From the NCBI GenBank assembly GCA_050015355.1, contig JBEKBO010000005.1:1-64000 (forward strand): a stretch of DNA of 64,000 nucleotides, given 5' to 3'. This document shows, piece after piece, positions 7,860-15,732 of this stretch. The first letter of the stretch is position 1, and every line of letters begins with the position of its first letter. This DNA is from CAWBRT01 sp050015355 (GTDB lineage Bacteria > Acidobacteriota > Terriglobia > Terriglobales > Acidobacteriaceae). The position numbers and the translations under genes were made by a program. The notes under the pieces were generated by a model. That model saw only the letters and a program-made list of their open reading frames with translations. It was not told the DNA's origin and ran no database searches.

Positions 7860-9059
7860 TTAACTCCGCGCCGCGGCCAGGCGATGTTTTGGCACTGCGT
7901 AGCAGACCAGTTCCCAGCAGTCCTCCGCGTATCGGCGAATAAACAATTCATACCCTGGCGCGGTCTCGTGAATATACCGCGGGACCTGCCATAAATGATC
8001 GCTGCGATGGTACAAGCAAATGGCGAGTACAGGCATGTGCTTACGCAGCAGTTCCGAGGCACCGCGTAACGCATCGGGCTCGGCGCCCTCGATGTCCATC
8101 TTGATGTAGGTCGGCAAGTGCGTCCATGCAATGTTGTCCAGCTTACGGCACTCCACGGAAATTCCCTCACCCGCCGTCATGTGCGAACCGGCTGAACCGT
8201 CGGCGCTGAACTGCGCCGGGCCGTCCTGGGCTCCGACCACAAAGGGCACTGCAGTGATTCTGCTGCTGATCGCAGCACCCCACGCCGTGATTGATTGTTG
8301 CAGCAAGTTTCGGTTCCCAGGATCAGGTTCAAAGGGAAAGATATGTTCGAAGCGACTACCGGCGTGTTCGAGAAAGCCGCGGACAGTATCGCCGTCAAAG
8401 GCGCCGCAATCGACAAACACTTCACGATCGAATTGGGTAATCAAATCGTGCGGGAAGTAGATGTCGCGCGCGGCTAACGGCGGCGGCATGCCGCTGTCGT
8501 CAAGCCAATAACGCCAGCGCAACTGTGCGCACATCTCGCGCCGCGAGTGCTCGTCGGCCAGCATGCCGTAAACAGCTCGGAGTTCGTCGGCGCGTGGGGG
8601 CAGATTGCGTGGCAGGTCGATTCCGTTACAAGGGATGAACACCTCGGCATACTTCCAGAACAAGGCTGCAAACGGCGCAACATGCTGACAGCCCAGGTCG
8701 CCGAGTTGTTTGCGTGTTCTTGATCCGTTAAAGATAGTCACCACAAAACAGCAATCCTGGCCGAATCGGTGCGCTGCCTCGGCCGCCGAAAATACGCGTA
8801 GCCCCTCAACTTTTTCTCCCCAAAGCTTTGGGTTGTTGTCGGCCAGACCCCTCGGCTCAACGCCGAGGCGGCGTAACCCCGCAAGCACTGTTCTTCCTAA
8901 AGCACCTGCACCAAACAGTACAATCGGCCGAACACCGCCAGCGAGTTGGTCGAAGGTGCTCTTCTCACGTGCGATGCACGCCTCGCGAGATTCCGCTGCC
9001 ATCTCGTGCAAGATGGTCTCCAGTTCGTCCTCAGATATTACCCGTCCGGTTGTGCTCAA
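7860..9059 (-). CDS. FkbM-family methyltransferase with N-terminal Rossmann-like domain
   Basis: A 399-residue protein. Residues about 45-105 form a nucleotide-binding-like unit (VLFGAGALGRTVLAGL, then LADNNPKLWG) of the type found in sugar-modifying enzymes. The C-terminal half is an FkbM methyltransferase, with the SAM site EVFVDCGAFDGDTVRGFLEH at about 215-235 and YIKMDIEGAEPDALRGA near 315. It probably O-methylates a sugar of the glycan made by this operon. The start is TTG 9059, supported by AGGAGA 5-6 nt upstream. Its last residues (WELVCYAVPKHRL) recur in the tiny upstream gene at 9947-10117. Confidence 0.85.
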   Translation of the reverse strand: MSTTGRVISEDELETILHEMAAESREACIAREKSTFDQLAGGVRPIVLFGAGALGRTVLAGLRRLGVEPRGLADNNPKLWGEKVEGLRVFSAAEAAHRFGQDCCFVVTIFNGSRTRKQLGDLGCQHVAPFAALFWKYAEVFIPCNGIDLPRNLPPRADELRAVYGMLADEHSRREMCAQLRWRYWLDDSGMPPPLAARDIYFPHDLITQFDREVFVDCGAFDGDTVRGFLEHAGSRFEHIFPFEPDPGNRNLLQQSITAWGAAISSRITAVPFVVGAQDGPAQFSADGSAGSHMTAGEGISVECRKLDNIAWTHLPTYIKMDIEGAEPDALRGASELLRKHMPVLAICLYHRSDHLWQVPRYIHETAPGYELFIRRYAEDCWELVCYAVPKHRLAAARS

Positions 9060-9068
9060 ATTGCTCTC

Positions 9069-9950
9069 CTACCCGTCAAATCTCAACTGCGCGACATCGA
9101 TCCCGCTCGCGTGCGCGTCGTACCACTCGTAGAGTTCGCCCACGCATCCTCTCATCTCGCGGAACTTGTAGCCGCCGATTTCGTCCAACATGCGCGTGTT
9201 GTCTCCGCTGTATTCCGGGCCAATGCCTTCGTTGCGCACAATAATTTCAGGGTTGCGCCCCGAGACTGCCTCTACCATCTGCGCCAGTTCCAGCAGCGTG
9301 AAAGTGCGTCCCCGGCAAACGTTATATGCCTTGTCCTGTGGCTCATTATCGATAAACCACGCGGTTAGCTTCGCCAGTTCTTCGACATACAGGTAATCGA
9401 ACGCAACGTTCTGTCGAATCACGATCGGCAGCCCCTTCACCACGCGAGCACAGGCATTCGAGATGAAGCGCACGTCCCAAGCCTCGTATTTGCCGAACAC
9501 GCCAAACAGCCGCAGGACAAAAATATTGTCTGCTCTTTCCGCATACTTTGCGCAAATGTATTTCGAAAAACCATACGCGTCCTTGGGCACACGCGTATCA
9601 AAGTAAACCTCCTTTACACGTGCGGGCAGGCACTCGCGGCTGTACTCAGCGCCGGAGCCGAAGTGCAACATTTTTCCAAAGAGAGCCAGGTTGCGCGCCA
9701 AGTTGTAAAACATCCGGCAGTTGCGATCCAGCATGTCGGGCGGAGCGCCCAAACTGCGGTTAGAGCGTGTTGTCGCCGCATGCACAATCACATCGAAGCC
9801 TCTGGAATTCAGGAAATCGCGCACTGAACGCTCATCGAGCAGGTTCAGGTCGGCGGAGCCCGGCGCGGATATGTCGTATCGATCCCCGAGGCACTCCACG
9901 AGGTTTCGGCCAATGAATCCCGAGCCGCCGGTGATCAGCACCTTCGTCAT
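9069..9950 (-). CDS. NAD-dependent epimerase/dehydratase (extended SDR)
   Basis: A 293-residue extended short-chain dehydrogenase. The NAD site ITGGSGFIGRNL is at residues 6-17 and the catalytic YGFSK (YxxxK) near residue 148. Family members act on nucleotide sugars as epimerases, dehydratases or reductases. Here it would supply an activated sugar to the glycan operon. The start ATG overlaps the stop of the small gene upstream (ATGA), so translation is coupled, and the methyltransferase follows after 9 nt. The exact substrate cannot be deduced. Confidence 0.85.
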   Translation of the reverse strand: MTKVLITGGSGFIGRNLVECLGDRYDISAPGSADLNLLDERSVRDFLNSRGFDVIVHAATTRSNRSLGAPPDMLDRNCRMFYNLARNLALFGKMLHFGSGAEYSRECLPARVKEVYFDTRVPKDAYGFSKYICAKYAERADNIFVLRLFGVFGKYEAWDVRFISNACARVVKGLPIVIRQNVAFDYLYVEELAKLTAWFIDNEPQDKAYNVCRGRTFTLLELAQMVEAVSGRNPEIIVRNEGIGPEYSGDNTRMLDEIGGYKFREMRGCVGELYEWYDAHASGIDVAQLRFDG

Positions 9951-10117
9951 GCATGGACCTCAGTCGCGCTGCGCAAACGATGCGGCGGGACGGCATAGCA
10001 AACCAAGTCCCATCCATCGCCGAAATGGGACCACAGAAATGCACTCCGCTCACATTCTTTGACTGCGCCGATGTCCTGGATCAACAAGTTTTCAATCTGC
10101 TCTTCGTAGGTTGCCAT
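9947..10117 (-). CDS. 56-residue FkbM-derived remnant, possibly translated
   Basis: A short intact frame, ATG 10117 to TGA 9947, encoding 56 residues. The C-terminal part, WDLVCYAVPPHRL, matches the end of the FkbM methyltransferase encoded two genes downstream (WELVCYAVPKHRL). Its N-terminal part (EEQIENLLIQ...KECERSAF) resembles that protein's first 40 residues (EDELETILHE...REKSTF). The whole catalytic middle is absent. It therefore looks like an internally deleted second copy of the methyltransferase gene that stayed in frame. It starts 3 nt after the TPP-enzyme stop and overlaps the epimerase start by 4 nt, so it may survive as a translational coupler. Confidence 0.6.
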   Translation of the reverse strand: MATYEEQIENLLIQDIGAVKECERSAFLWSHFGDGWDLVCYAVPPHRLRSATEVHA

Positions 10118-10120
10118 ACG

Positions 10121-11926
10121 TTATTCCGGTAGCGGTGGCACGATCATATTCGCCATGAATTCTTCACGGTCCAGGAATGGCCAAAGGTCTTCCAGAGGCT
10201 TGGAAGCAAATGAACCGTCAGGCCGCTGCACCGAGGAAAGCCGGGGCGCGCGTACTTCTTCCGGGATGACCTTCACATCGCACACCACAGGTCCCGGGAT
10301 CTGCAATACGCGACGCACCTGCGCAAGCAGATCGGTCTGGTTCTCAATGCGCGCTGTGGCCAGTCCGTAAGCGTGCGCCACGGCGCATACGTCGGGCAAG
10401 GTTACACCAGTTTCGCGCGTGCAACCAATGTTCGGGCCGCCAAAATAGTTAGCCTGCGAACCTCGAATGGACGCATAGCCTCCATTGTTGAGCACAAAAA
10501 ACTTGAGCGGCAATTTGTGGTGCGCGACGGTTGCCAATTCCTGAATGTTCATCTGGAATCCACCATCGCCATCCACGCAGATGGTGCGGCTGCGACCGGT
10601 GGCAATACTGATGCCAATGCTGGCCGCGATACCGTAACCCATTGCGCCCAGACCCGCCGTGTGGATAACCCGCCGCCCGGTGCGCGCCGGATAAGCAAAG
10701 AGGAAAATCTCGATGCCTACGCCGGAGCTGCCGGAAACGATCTGGTCGCCCGGCTCGGCGGCTTGCGCAATTACCTCTGCCAGATGATAAATGCTGACCG
10801 GGCCCGGCTCGCGATGCGCATCTTGAATTACCGGATACTTTCGTTTCCACTGCTCGCATCGGAGATTCCATGCGGAGCGGTCTCGCGGCTCAATGGCGGT
10901 TGCCTGCGCTAAAAGCTCGCGCAGAAATGCGCCGGCATCCGAGCAAATTGGCTGCTGCACCATGCCGCAGAGTTTCGCGAGCTCGGCGGCGTCCACATCC
11001 ACCATCACCTTGTGGGCCTCGCGTGCCAGCTCCTGCGGGTTCCAGCCGGACACAGCGAGGTCCATGCGCGCACCCACGGTGAGCAGAAAATCTGAGTTCT
11101 GCATGGCGAAGTTGGCGCCGCGGGGAGCCAACATTCCAGGACTGCCCATGCCCAGCGCGTTTTCCTCTCCGAACAAATCCATGGAAAGCCACGTCGTACC
11201 CACGGGCAGGTTTAACAACTGCACCAGCTTCTGGAAGTCTTTTTCCGCGCGAGCCAGGCGCACGCCATTGCCCACCAGCAGAAACGGACGCTCGGCGCGG
11301 TTGAAGGCTTGGATGACCTTGCGCACTTCGCCGGCGAGTCCATCCGCAGCCGGCGTGGGCTCCGGCGTGTAAGCCACAAGCGAGGTCTCATCAATCTTGG
11401 CCGCCTGCACATCCAGCGGAACATCAATCCATACCGGCCCGGGACGCCCGGTGGTGGCGAGGTGGACGGCCTTCTCAAGGTAGTACCGGATGCTCGCCGG
11501 ATCGGTAACCGTTACTGCATACTTGGTCAGCGGACTCACTACCGGAATGATGTCCAACTCTTGCGGGCCACGCTGCCGCACGCCGAGTGGCGTGCCATCG
11601 GCGCTGTACATGCGGTCGGCTCGCTTCACCTGCCCGGAGAGGAACAGGCACGGAGAAGAATCGAGCCAAGCCCCCGCCAGGCCCGTAATGGCGTTTGTGC
11701 CACCCGGACCGGTGGTGAGCATGGCCACGCCGAGACCGTTCGTGACTTTGGCGTAGTTCTCTGCCGCGATGGCGCAAGCCTGCTCGTGGTGATTGCAAAC
11801 AAACTCTAGTCCCTTGCACCGCGCCAGCGAATCATTCAGATGCATGGCCCCGCCGCCGGCCACCAGAAAAACATGCTTCACTCCCTGCGCGGCGACAAAC
11901 CGCATAACGTAATCAGAAAGCTTCAT
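10121..11926 (-). CDS. thiamine-pyrophosphate enzyme, acetolactate-synthase-like
   Basis: A 601-residue three-domain TPP enzyme. The N-terminal pyrimidine domain has the catalytic glutamate region FVCNHHEQACAIAAENYA, and MLTTGPGGTNAITGLAGAW follows. The C-terminal domain has the TPP motif CVDGDGGFQMNIQELATV with LNNGGYASI about 25 residues later. Homologues include acetolactate synthase and decarboxylases. Within a NeuB/KdsC-like operon it more likely makes a carbohydrate precursor or branched sugar than a branched-chain amino acid; no regulatory subunit gene is nearby. ATG 11926 overlaps the phosphatase stop by 4 nt. Longer starts lie inside the phosphatase gene. Confidence 0.82.
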   Translation of the reverse strand: MKLSDYVMRFVAAQGVKHVFLVAGGGAMHLNDSLARCKGLEFVCNHHEQACAIAAENYAKVTNGLGVAMLTTGPGGTNAITGLAGAWLDSSPCLFLSGQVKRADRMYSADGTPLGVRQRGPQELDIIPVVSPLTKYAVTVTDPASIRYYLEKAVHLATTGRPGPVWIDVPLDVQAAKIDETSLVAYTPEPTPAADGLAGEVRKVIQAFNRAERPFLLVGNGVRLARAEKDFQKLVQLLNLPVGTTWLSMDLFGEENALGMGSPGMLAPRGANFAMQNSDFLLTVGARMDLAVSGWNPQELAREAHKVMVDVDAAELAKLCGMVQQPICSDAGAFLRELLAQATAIEPRDRSAWNLRCEQWKRKYPVIQDAHREPGPVSIYHLAEVIAQAAEPGDQIVSGSSGVGIEIFLFAYPARTGRRVIHTAGLGAMGYGIAASIGISIATGRSRTICVDGDGGFQMNIQELATVAHHKLPLKFFVLNNGGYASIRGSQANYFGGPNIGCTRETGVTLPDVCAVAHAYGLATARIENQTDLLAQVRRVLQIPGPVVCDVKVIPEEVRAPRLSSVQRPDGSFASKPLEDLWPFLDREEFMANMIVPPLPE

Positions 11927-12477
11927 TGCAGACTCACCCCTGTCTTGCGCAAATGCTGCGCGAGCGCTGCCGCAATCTCGCGCACCGCGCCATGGCCTCC
12001 GCTGGCCGCGAGCACGTAGCGCGCGGTGGCAATCGCCTCTGGAAAGGCATCGGCAACGGCCGCCGGGTGGTCCACTATCTGCATGCATCCAATGTCATTC
12101 ACGCCGTTCCCAACATACACGGTCTGCTGCGCGGCAATGTTGTGTCCGCTCAGCCACTGCCGCAGCTCCGCAACCTTGTCGTCCACGCCATGAATGCACT
12201 CCAATTCGAGCTTCTCGCAGCGGAAGCGCACAATCGGAACTTTTTCGGTAGAGAGGATGAGGATGGGCAGACCGGTGCGATTCAACTGCCCAACTGCGTA
12301 CCCGTCGCTGCGGTCGCACGCGACAGCCTCCCTGCCGTCGTCGGTTACAATCACCGTGTTGTCGGTGAAAACGCCGTCAAAATCGAGAATGAGCGCGGCA
12401 ATGGATCCCGGGAACCTGATAACATCGTGAACGCTCGCTCCGGCCGACTTTTCGTCTTGCGCCCTAGGATGCGGCAT
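11923..12477 (-). CDS. HAD phosphatase, KdsC-like
   Basis: A 184-residue HAD-superfamily phosphatase of the small, cap-less KdsC type. Motif I is LDFDGVFTDN (about residues 31-40), motif II ILSTE, motif III a lysine in GVDDKVAEL, and motif IV VGNGVNDIGCM, where GNGVND replaces the usual GDxxND. Relatives remove phosphate from 3-deoxy-octulosonate-8-P or nonulosonate-9-P. Its 14-nt overlap with the NeuB-like gene strongly suggests it dephosphorylates that enzyme's product. No cytidylyltransferase domain or gene is seen nearby, although such HAD domains are often fused to one. Confidence 0.85.
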   Translation of the reverse strand: MPHPRAQDEKSAGASVHDVIRFPGSIAALILDFDGVFTDNTVIVTDDGREAVACDRSDGYAVGQLNRTGLPILILSTEKVPIVRFRCEKLELECIHGVDDKVAELRQWLSGHNIAAQQTVYVGNGVNDIGCMQIVDHPAAVADAFPEAIATARYVLAASGGHGAVREIAAALAQHLRKTGVSLQ

Positions 12478-13369
12478 GAACTTTGCTGCGGCGCAGCTTC
12501 TCCCTTATCGTCAACTCGCGCGGCGTCACCCGTTTTGTTCCGTCTCCCATCGAGGTCTCCACTAGGCGGATATCTCGCACTAGGCGAGTGATTCCGTTTG
12601 GCTCCAGTGATGCGGCCTGATCCGTGCCCCACAGAGCACGATCCGTAGTGATGTGCCGCTCAACGACGCAAGCACCCAGGGCAACGGCCGCCACCGTGGA
12701 GGGGAGTCCGGTCTCGTGTCCCGAATAGCCCACTGGAACCTTGTAACGTTCCTGCAGGGCGGGAATGACGCGGAGGTTCAGCTCTTCGTAGTGCGCTGGA
12801 TAGGAGCTGACCGAATGCAGCAAGATGAGATTGGTGGTGCCAAGCACTTCGACTGCCTCATCAATCTCCTCCAGGGTGCTCATTCCCGTGGAGAGAATGA
12901 CGGGCTTGCCGATGCCGCGCAGCTTACGCAGCAGGCTGAGATCGGTTAGAGTGGCCGAGGCCACTTTGTAACAAGGCGGATCGAATCGCTCCATGAAATC
13001 GATTGAGTCGTCGTCCCAGCAGGAGGCAAACCACTGTAGGCCGGCCTCCCGGCAGCAGGAATCAATGCATGCGTATTCCTCCTGGCCGAACTCTACCTTC
13101 TTGCGATACTCCATGTAGGTCAGGATACCCCACGGAGTCTCACGCAGAATGTCACGCTGTGGGGCCGGTACGCAGGTTTCCGGAGTCCGCTTCTGAAATT
13201 TCACCGCATCGCAGCCGGCGGCGACAGCAACGCTGATCAGCCGCTTCGCGAGATCGATATCGCCGTTATGGTTTATACCGATTTCGGCGATGACGTAACA
13301 AGGGTGGCCTTTACCCACGATCTTCGTCCCGATTCGGACTTGCGGTCTTACGCTTCCTGCTTCCGGCAT
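12464..13369 (-). CDS. NeuB-family sialic/nonulosonic acid synthase without SAF domain
   Basis: A 301-residue NeuB-type TIM barrel that condenses phosphoenolpyruvate with a hexosamine derivative to a nine-carbon (or related) acid. Family motifs are visible: IAEIGINHNGDIDLAKRLI near residue 24, VKFQKR, STGMSTLEEI, LLHSVSSYPA, VGYSGHE and the C-terminal VVERHITTDRALWGTDQAAS. Typical NeuB proteins are about 340-350 residues and end in an antifreeze-like SAF domain that covers the active site; this one stops before it. It is the first gene of the glycan operon. Confidence 0.85.
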   Translation of the reverse strand: MPEAGSVRPQVRIGTKIVGKGHPCYVIAEIGINHNGDIDLAKRLISVAVAAGCDAVKFQKRTPETCVPAPQRDILRETPWGILTYMEYRKKVEFGQEEYACIDSCCREAGLQWFASCWDDDSIDFMERFDPPCYKVASATLTDLSLLRKLRGIGKPVILSTGMSTLEEIDEAVEVLGTTNLILLHSVSSYPAHYEELNLRVIPALQERYKVPVGYSGHETGLPSTVAAVALGACVVERHITTDRALWGTDQAASLEPNGITRLVRDIRLVETSMGDGTKRVTPRELTIREKLRRSKVHAAS

Positions 13370-13768
13370 AATTCAGCCCTCTCAGCAATGATCGCGTGGA
13401 ATGAATCCACGACGTGAACTCGCCAAAACTGTAACGTCATTCCACAAACCATCCAGGGCGCCTGCCCGGCGGCCCACACTCTGCTCAATGCCCTATAATC
13501 TAGCAAGTTTTTTGCCACGGCAATGCTTCATTTTACGCTACTTACGGGCGGGGGAAGCCGATAATGCGAGATTGGACGTGGTACTTAGGTAATATGCCGT
13601 AGTTAGGTAATAGGCCCCGGATGCCTCGAATGTAATGGGCCACCTCGGTGGCGCGAAGGCGGCGCCTCCGGCCGGGGTCTTATCAGGAGATCCACGTCCA
13701 GCCTTCGCGTGAAGGGAGGGTCTTCGCAGAACCAGCAACCCTCAGTTGCGTGGAGAACAACTCTGTAT
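13370..13768. other. intergenic region, about 400 bp
   Basis: Divergent spacer between the glycan operon and a membrane-protein gene, so it should carry promoters for both; none is clear. It has a 10-bp direct repeat TTAGGTAATA at 13585-13594 and 13603-13612, and a short palindrome GCCACC-TC-GGTGGC around 13638. No gene is supported. Confidence 0.4.
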
Positions 13769-15301
13769 ATGGAAACCAGTATCTCCTCGAGAAGGCGTCT
13801 ACATTGGTTGCCGGCTCTGGATGGCGCCGTGTGGTTGACCTTGGCCGTGTTGGTGTTCTTCACGATCAGCCGCCACGAACCGTGGGCCGATGAAGCTCAG
13901 TCATGGCTTCTGGCGCGCGATTTACCTTGGTTCAAACTCATCTTCGGCGAACTGCGGTACGAAGGCCATCCTGGCCTTTGGCATAGTATCCTCTGGATCG
14001 CAATTCACTGGTTTCATCTGCCATACGGGGCAATGGGTTATGTGGGGGGTGGCTTTGCCGTCGCGGGACTCGCCGTCCTGCTGTTCCATGCTCCGTTTCC
14101 ACGACCTCTTCGATACCTGATCGCTTCTTCGTTTTTTCTTGTTTATCAGTACGCTGTCATTGCGCGCTCCTATGAACTGCTCCCGCTCCTGGCTTTCGGG
14201 TCGGCTTGCCTGTTCCGCAAGGGTATTCGTCACGTAATCCCCTTCGCGGTTGCGCTTTCACTTATGTCGCATGTTTCCGTGCATGGTGCCACGATTGCCA
14301 TGGCGCTGGCGATAGCTTTCATTGTCCGGCTACGCCCGCAATGGTCCGGACTAGAGGCCGGCCAAAAGAACCAGGTGATGGTTGCCGGCGCCATTTTTGG
14401 TTTCGCGCTGGTGTTGCTGGTTGTCATCCTGTTTCCGCCGAGCGCTACGACGGTGGCCATGTCCGATGCCAAGACGTTTACTCTGGAAGCGCACGTTATG
14501 AAGACGTTTTTTGGCCTCTGCGCGGCGGTCACTGACTATCTGCCACTGGCATTGCTGATTCTATTGCTGGTCGGCATCTGGTTCGTCGAGAGGCACGGCC
14601 TGTTCCTGATGCTGTCGGCTGTTGGCGGCACGGCGCTGATCTATGGCTTTCTGCGTGGGACTAGACATCACCAAGGGCTTATCCTGATCGCTCTACTGAC
14701 TGCGATTTGGGCGGTATGGCCTACCAAGGAAGAATTGGCATGCTCGCCGAAAGCATCATCACACCTGCATGCCGTACTGGTCGTTACGCTTTCACTGCTG
14801 TTTGCCTGGCACACGTACTGGTCTGCCGTGGCGATTCGCAATGATTGGCGCGGCGCTTACACCGGAGCGCAGGATGCGGCGATGTTTCTCAAGTCGATTC
14901 ACGCCGACAGCGCGGGATGCAACGCATACAACTTCTGGCTGGTGGGTGTGCAGCCCTATTTCGACCACAACATTTTTGCCAACCTGGGCGGACCGGATGC
15001 CCCCGCTTTTTACCACCAGACAACGGATTTTACTAACTCGATCGCCGGCTGGCCCGCCTTTGTGAACCGGAAGAATAATCCTCCCTGCATGCTTTTTTCT
15101 TTCGCGTTGAATTGGAGAGAGAATATCGGTCCGATGGTGGAATACATTAAGGCACAGGGATACCAGCTAGTACACGTTTCCGACGGCACAGCTTTCTTTA
15201 AGGACGAACCCGGGGAGCGCCAGCTCTATTTGTTTTTTGTGCGGCGTCCCGGCATTCCCGAACACCTGGCTCAAGGCGCCGCGCAGCGTGGACTCGATTA
15301 G
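13769..15301 (+). CDS. polytopic membrane protein, glycosyltransferase-39-like
   Basis: A 510-residue inner-membrane protein with about ten hydrophobic segments and a soluble C-terminal part (about residues 380-510). After the first membrane helix it has HEPWADEAQSWLLARDL. An acidic residue pair in the first periplasmic loop followed by a run of membrane helices is the plan of GT-C glycosyltransferases that use polyprenyl-linked sugars (ArnT/PMT-like). Donor and acceptor are unknown. ATG 13769 is chosen because the hydrophobic domain follows at the usual distance; GTG 13709 has no ribosome site. Confidence 0.65.
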   Translation: METSISSRRRLHWLPALDGAVWLTLAVLVFFTISRHEPWADEAQSWLLARDLPWFKLIFGELRYEGHPGLWHSILWIAIHWFHLPYGAMGYVGGGFAVAGLAVLLFHAPFPRPLRYLIASSFFLVYQYAVIARSYELLPLLAFGSACLFRKGIRHVIPFAVALSLMSHVSVHGATIAMALAIAFIVRLRPQWSGLEAGQKNQVMVAGAIFGFALVLLVVILFPPSATTVAMSDAKTFTLEAHVMKTFFGLCAAVTDYLPLALLILLLVGIWFVERHGLFLMLSAVGGTALIYGFLRGTRHHQGLILIALLTAIWAVWPTKEELACSPKASSHLHAVLVVTLSLLFAWHTYWSAVAIRNDWRGAYTGAQDAAMFLKSIHADSAGCNAYNFWLVGVQPYFDHNIFANLGGPDAPAFYHQTTDFTNSIAGWPAFVNRKNNPPCMLFSFALNWRENIGPMVEYIKAQGYQLVHVSDGTAFFKDEPGERQLYLFFVRRPGIPEHLAQGAAQRGLD

Positions 15302-15692
15302 AAGTGATGACTCAGAACTACATGCTCGTCGACATTGCCGAAACGGTGGCGGCAGCAATCGTTTTTAGCCTGATTTTCCTGCTGCCAGGCGTCTGGCAGG
15401 ATCCGGCTAGTTGGGTGTGGAGCAGAGAGCCCCTGGTGTCGAACGATGCCATACGGATTATTCCTTGCGGAACGTCTTCTTCGCAAAGTGGTTCGCGCTA
15501 GCGGCGCCGTTGTACTTGCGAATCTGTGGAACTATCGCCATACCATCGTGAGTTCTTCCTTCGAAAGCTATGCCGCGCAAACATTCCGCCAAACTCAATT
15601 CTCAGTGGGTTATATCGCGCACTCCTAGGACAAAAACCCCAACGTTCAGCGCTGGCCGTCCCCGTATCTAATGACGATTAGAGGGGGTAAGA
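15302..15692 (+). pseudogene. possible degraded membrane-protein fragment
   Basis: Directly after the preceding gene, a frame from ATG 15307 to 15501 encodes 64 residues with one membrane helix (VAAAIVFSLIFLLPGVW). A second short frame in another phase (15446-15628) follows with overlapping coordinates. The first piece looks like the N-terminus of a polytopic protein whose remainder has been lost by frameshift and deletion, but no intact homologue is in the window. It may equally be non-coding spacer. A sigma-54-like promoter for the next gene begins at 15693. Confidence 0.25.
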
Positions 15693-15709
15693 CTGGCATC
15701 AAAATTGCG
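15693..15709 (+). promoter_or_regulatory. strong sigma-54 promoter match
   Basis: CTGGCATCAAAATTGCG. The -24 box CTGGCA and -12 box TTGC match the RpoN consensus, with exactly 10 nt between GG and GC. Predicted transcription starts near 15720, just before the GAGGT ribosome site (15721-15725) and the GTG start at 15733. This is the best RpoN-type site found in the window. Confidence 0.62.
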
Positions 15710-15732
15710 TACTGTCCATTGAGGTTAACGGC

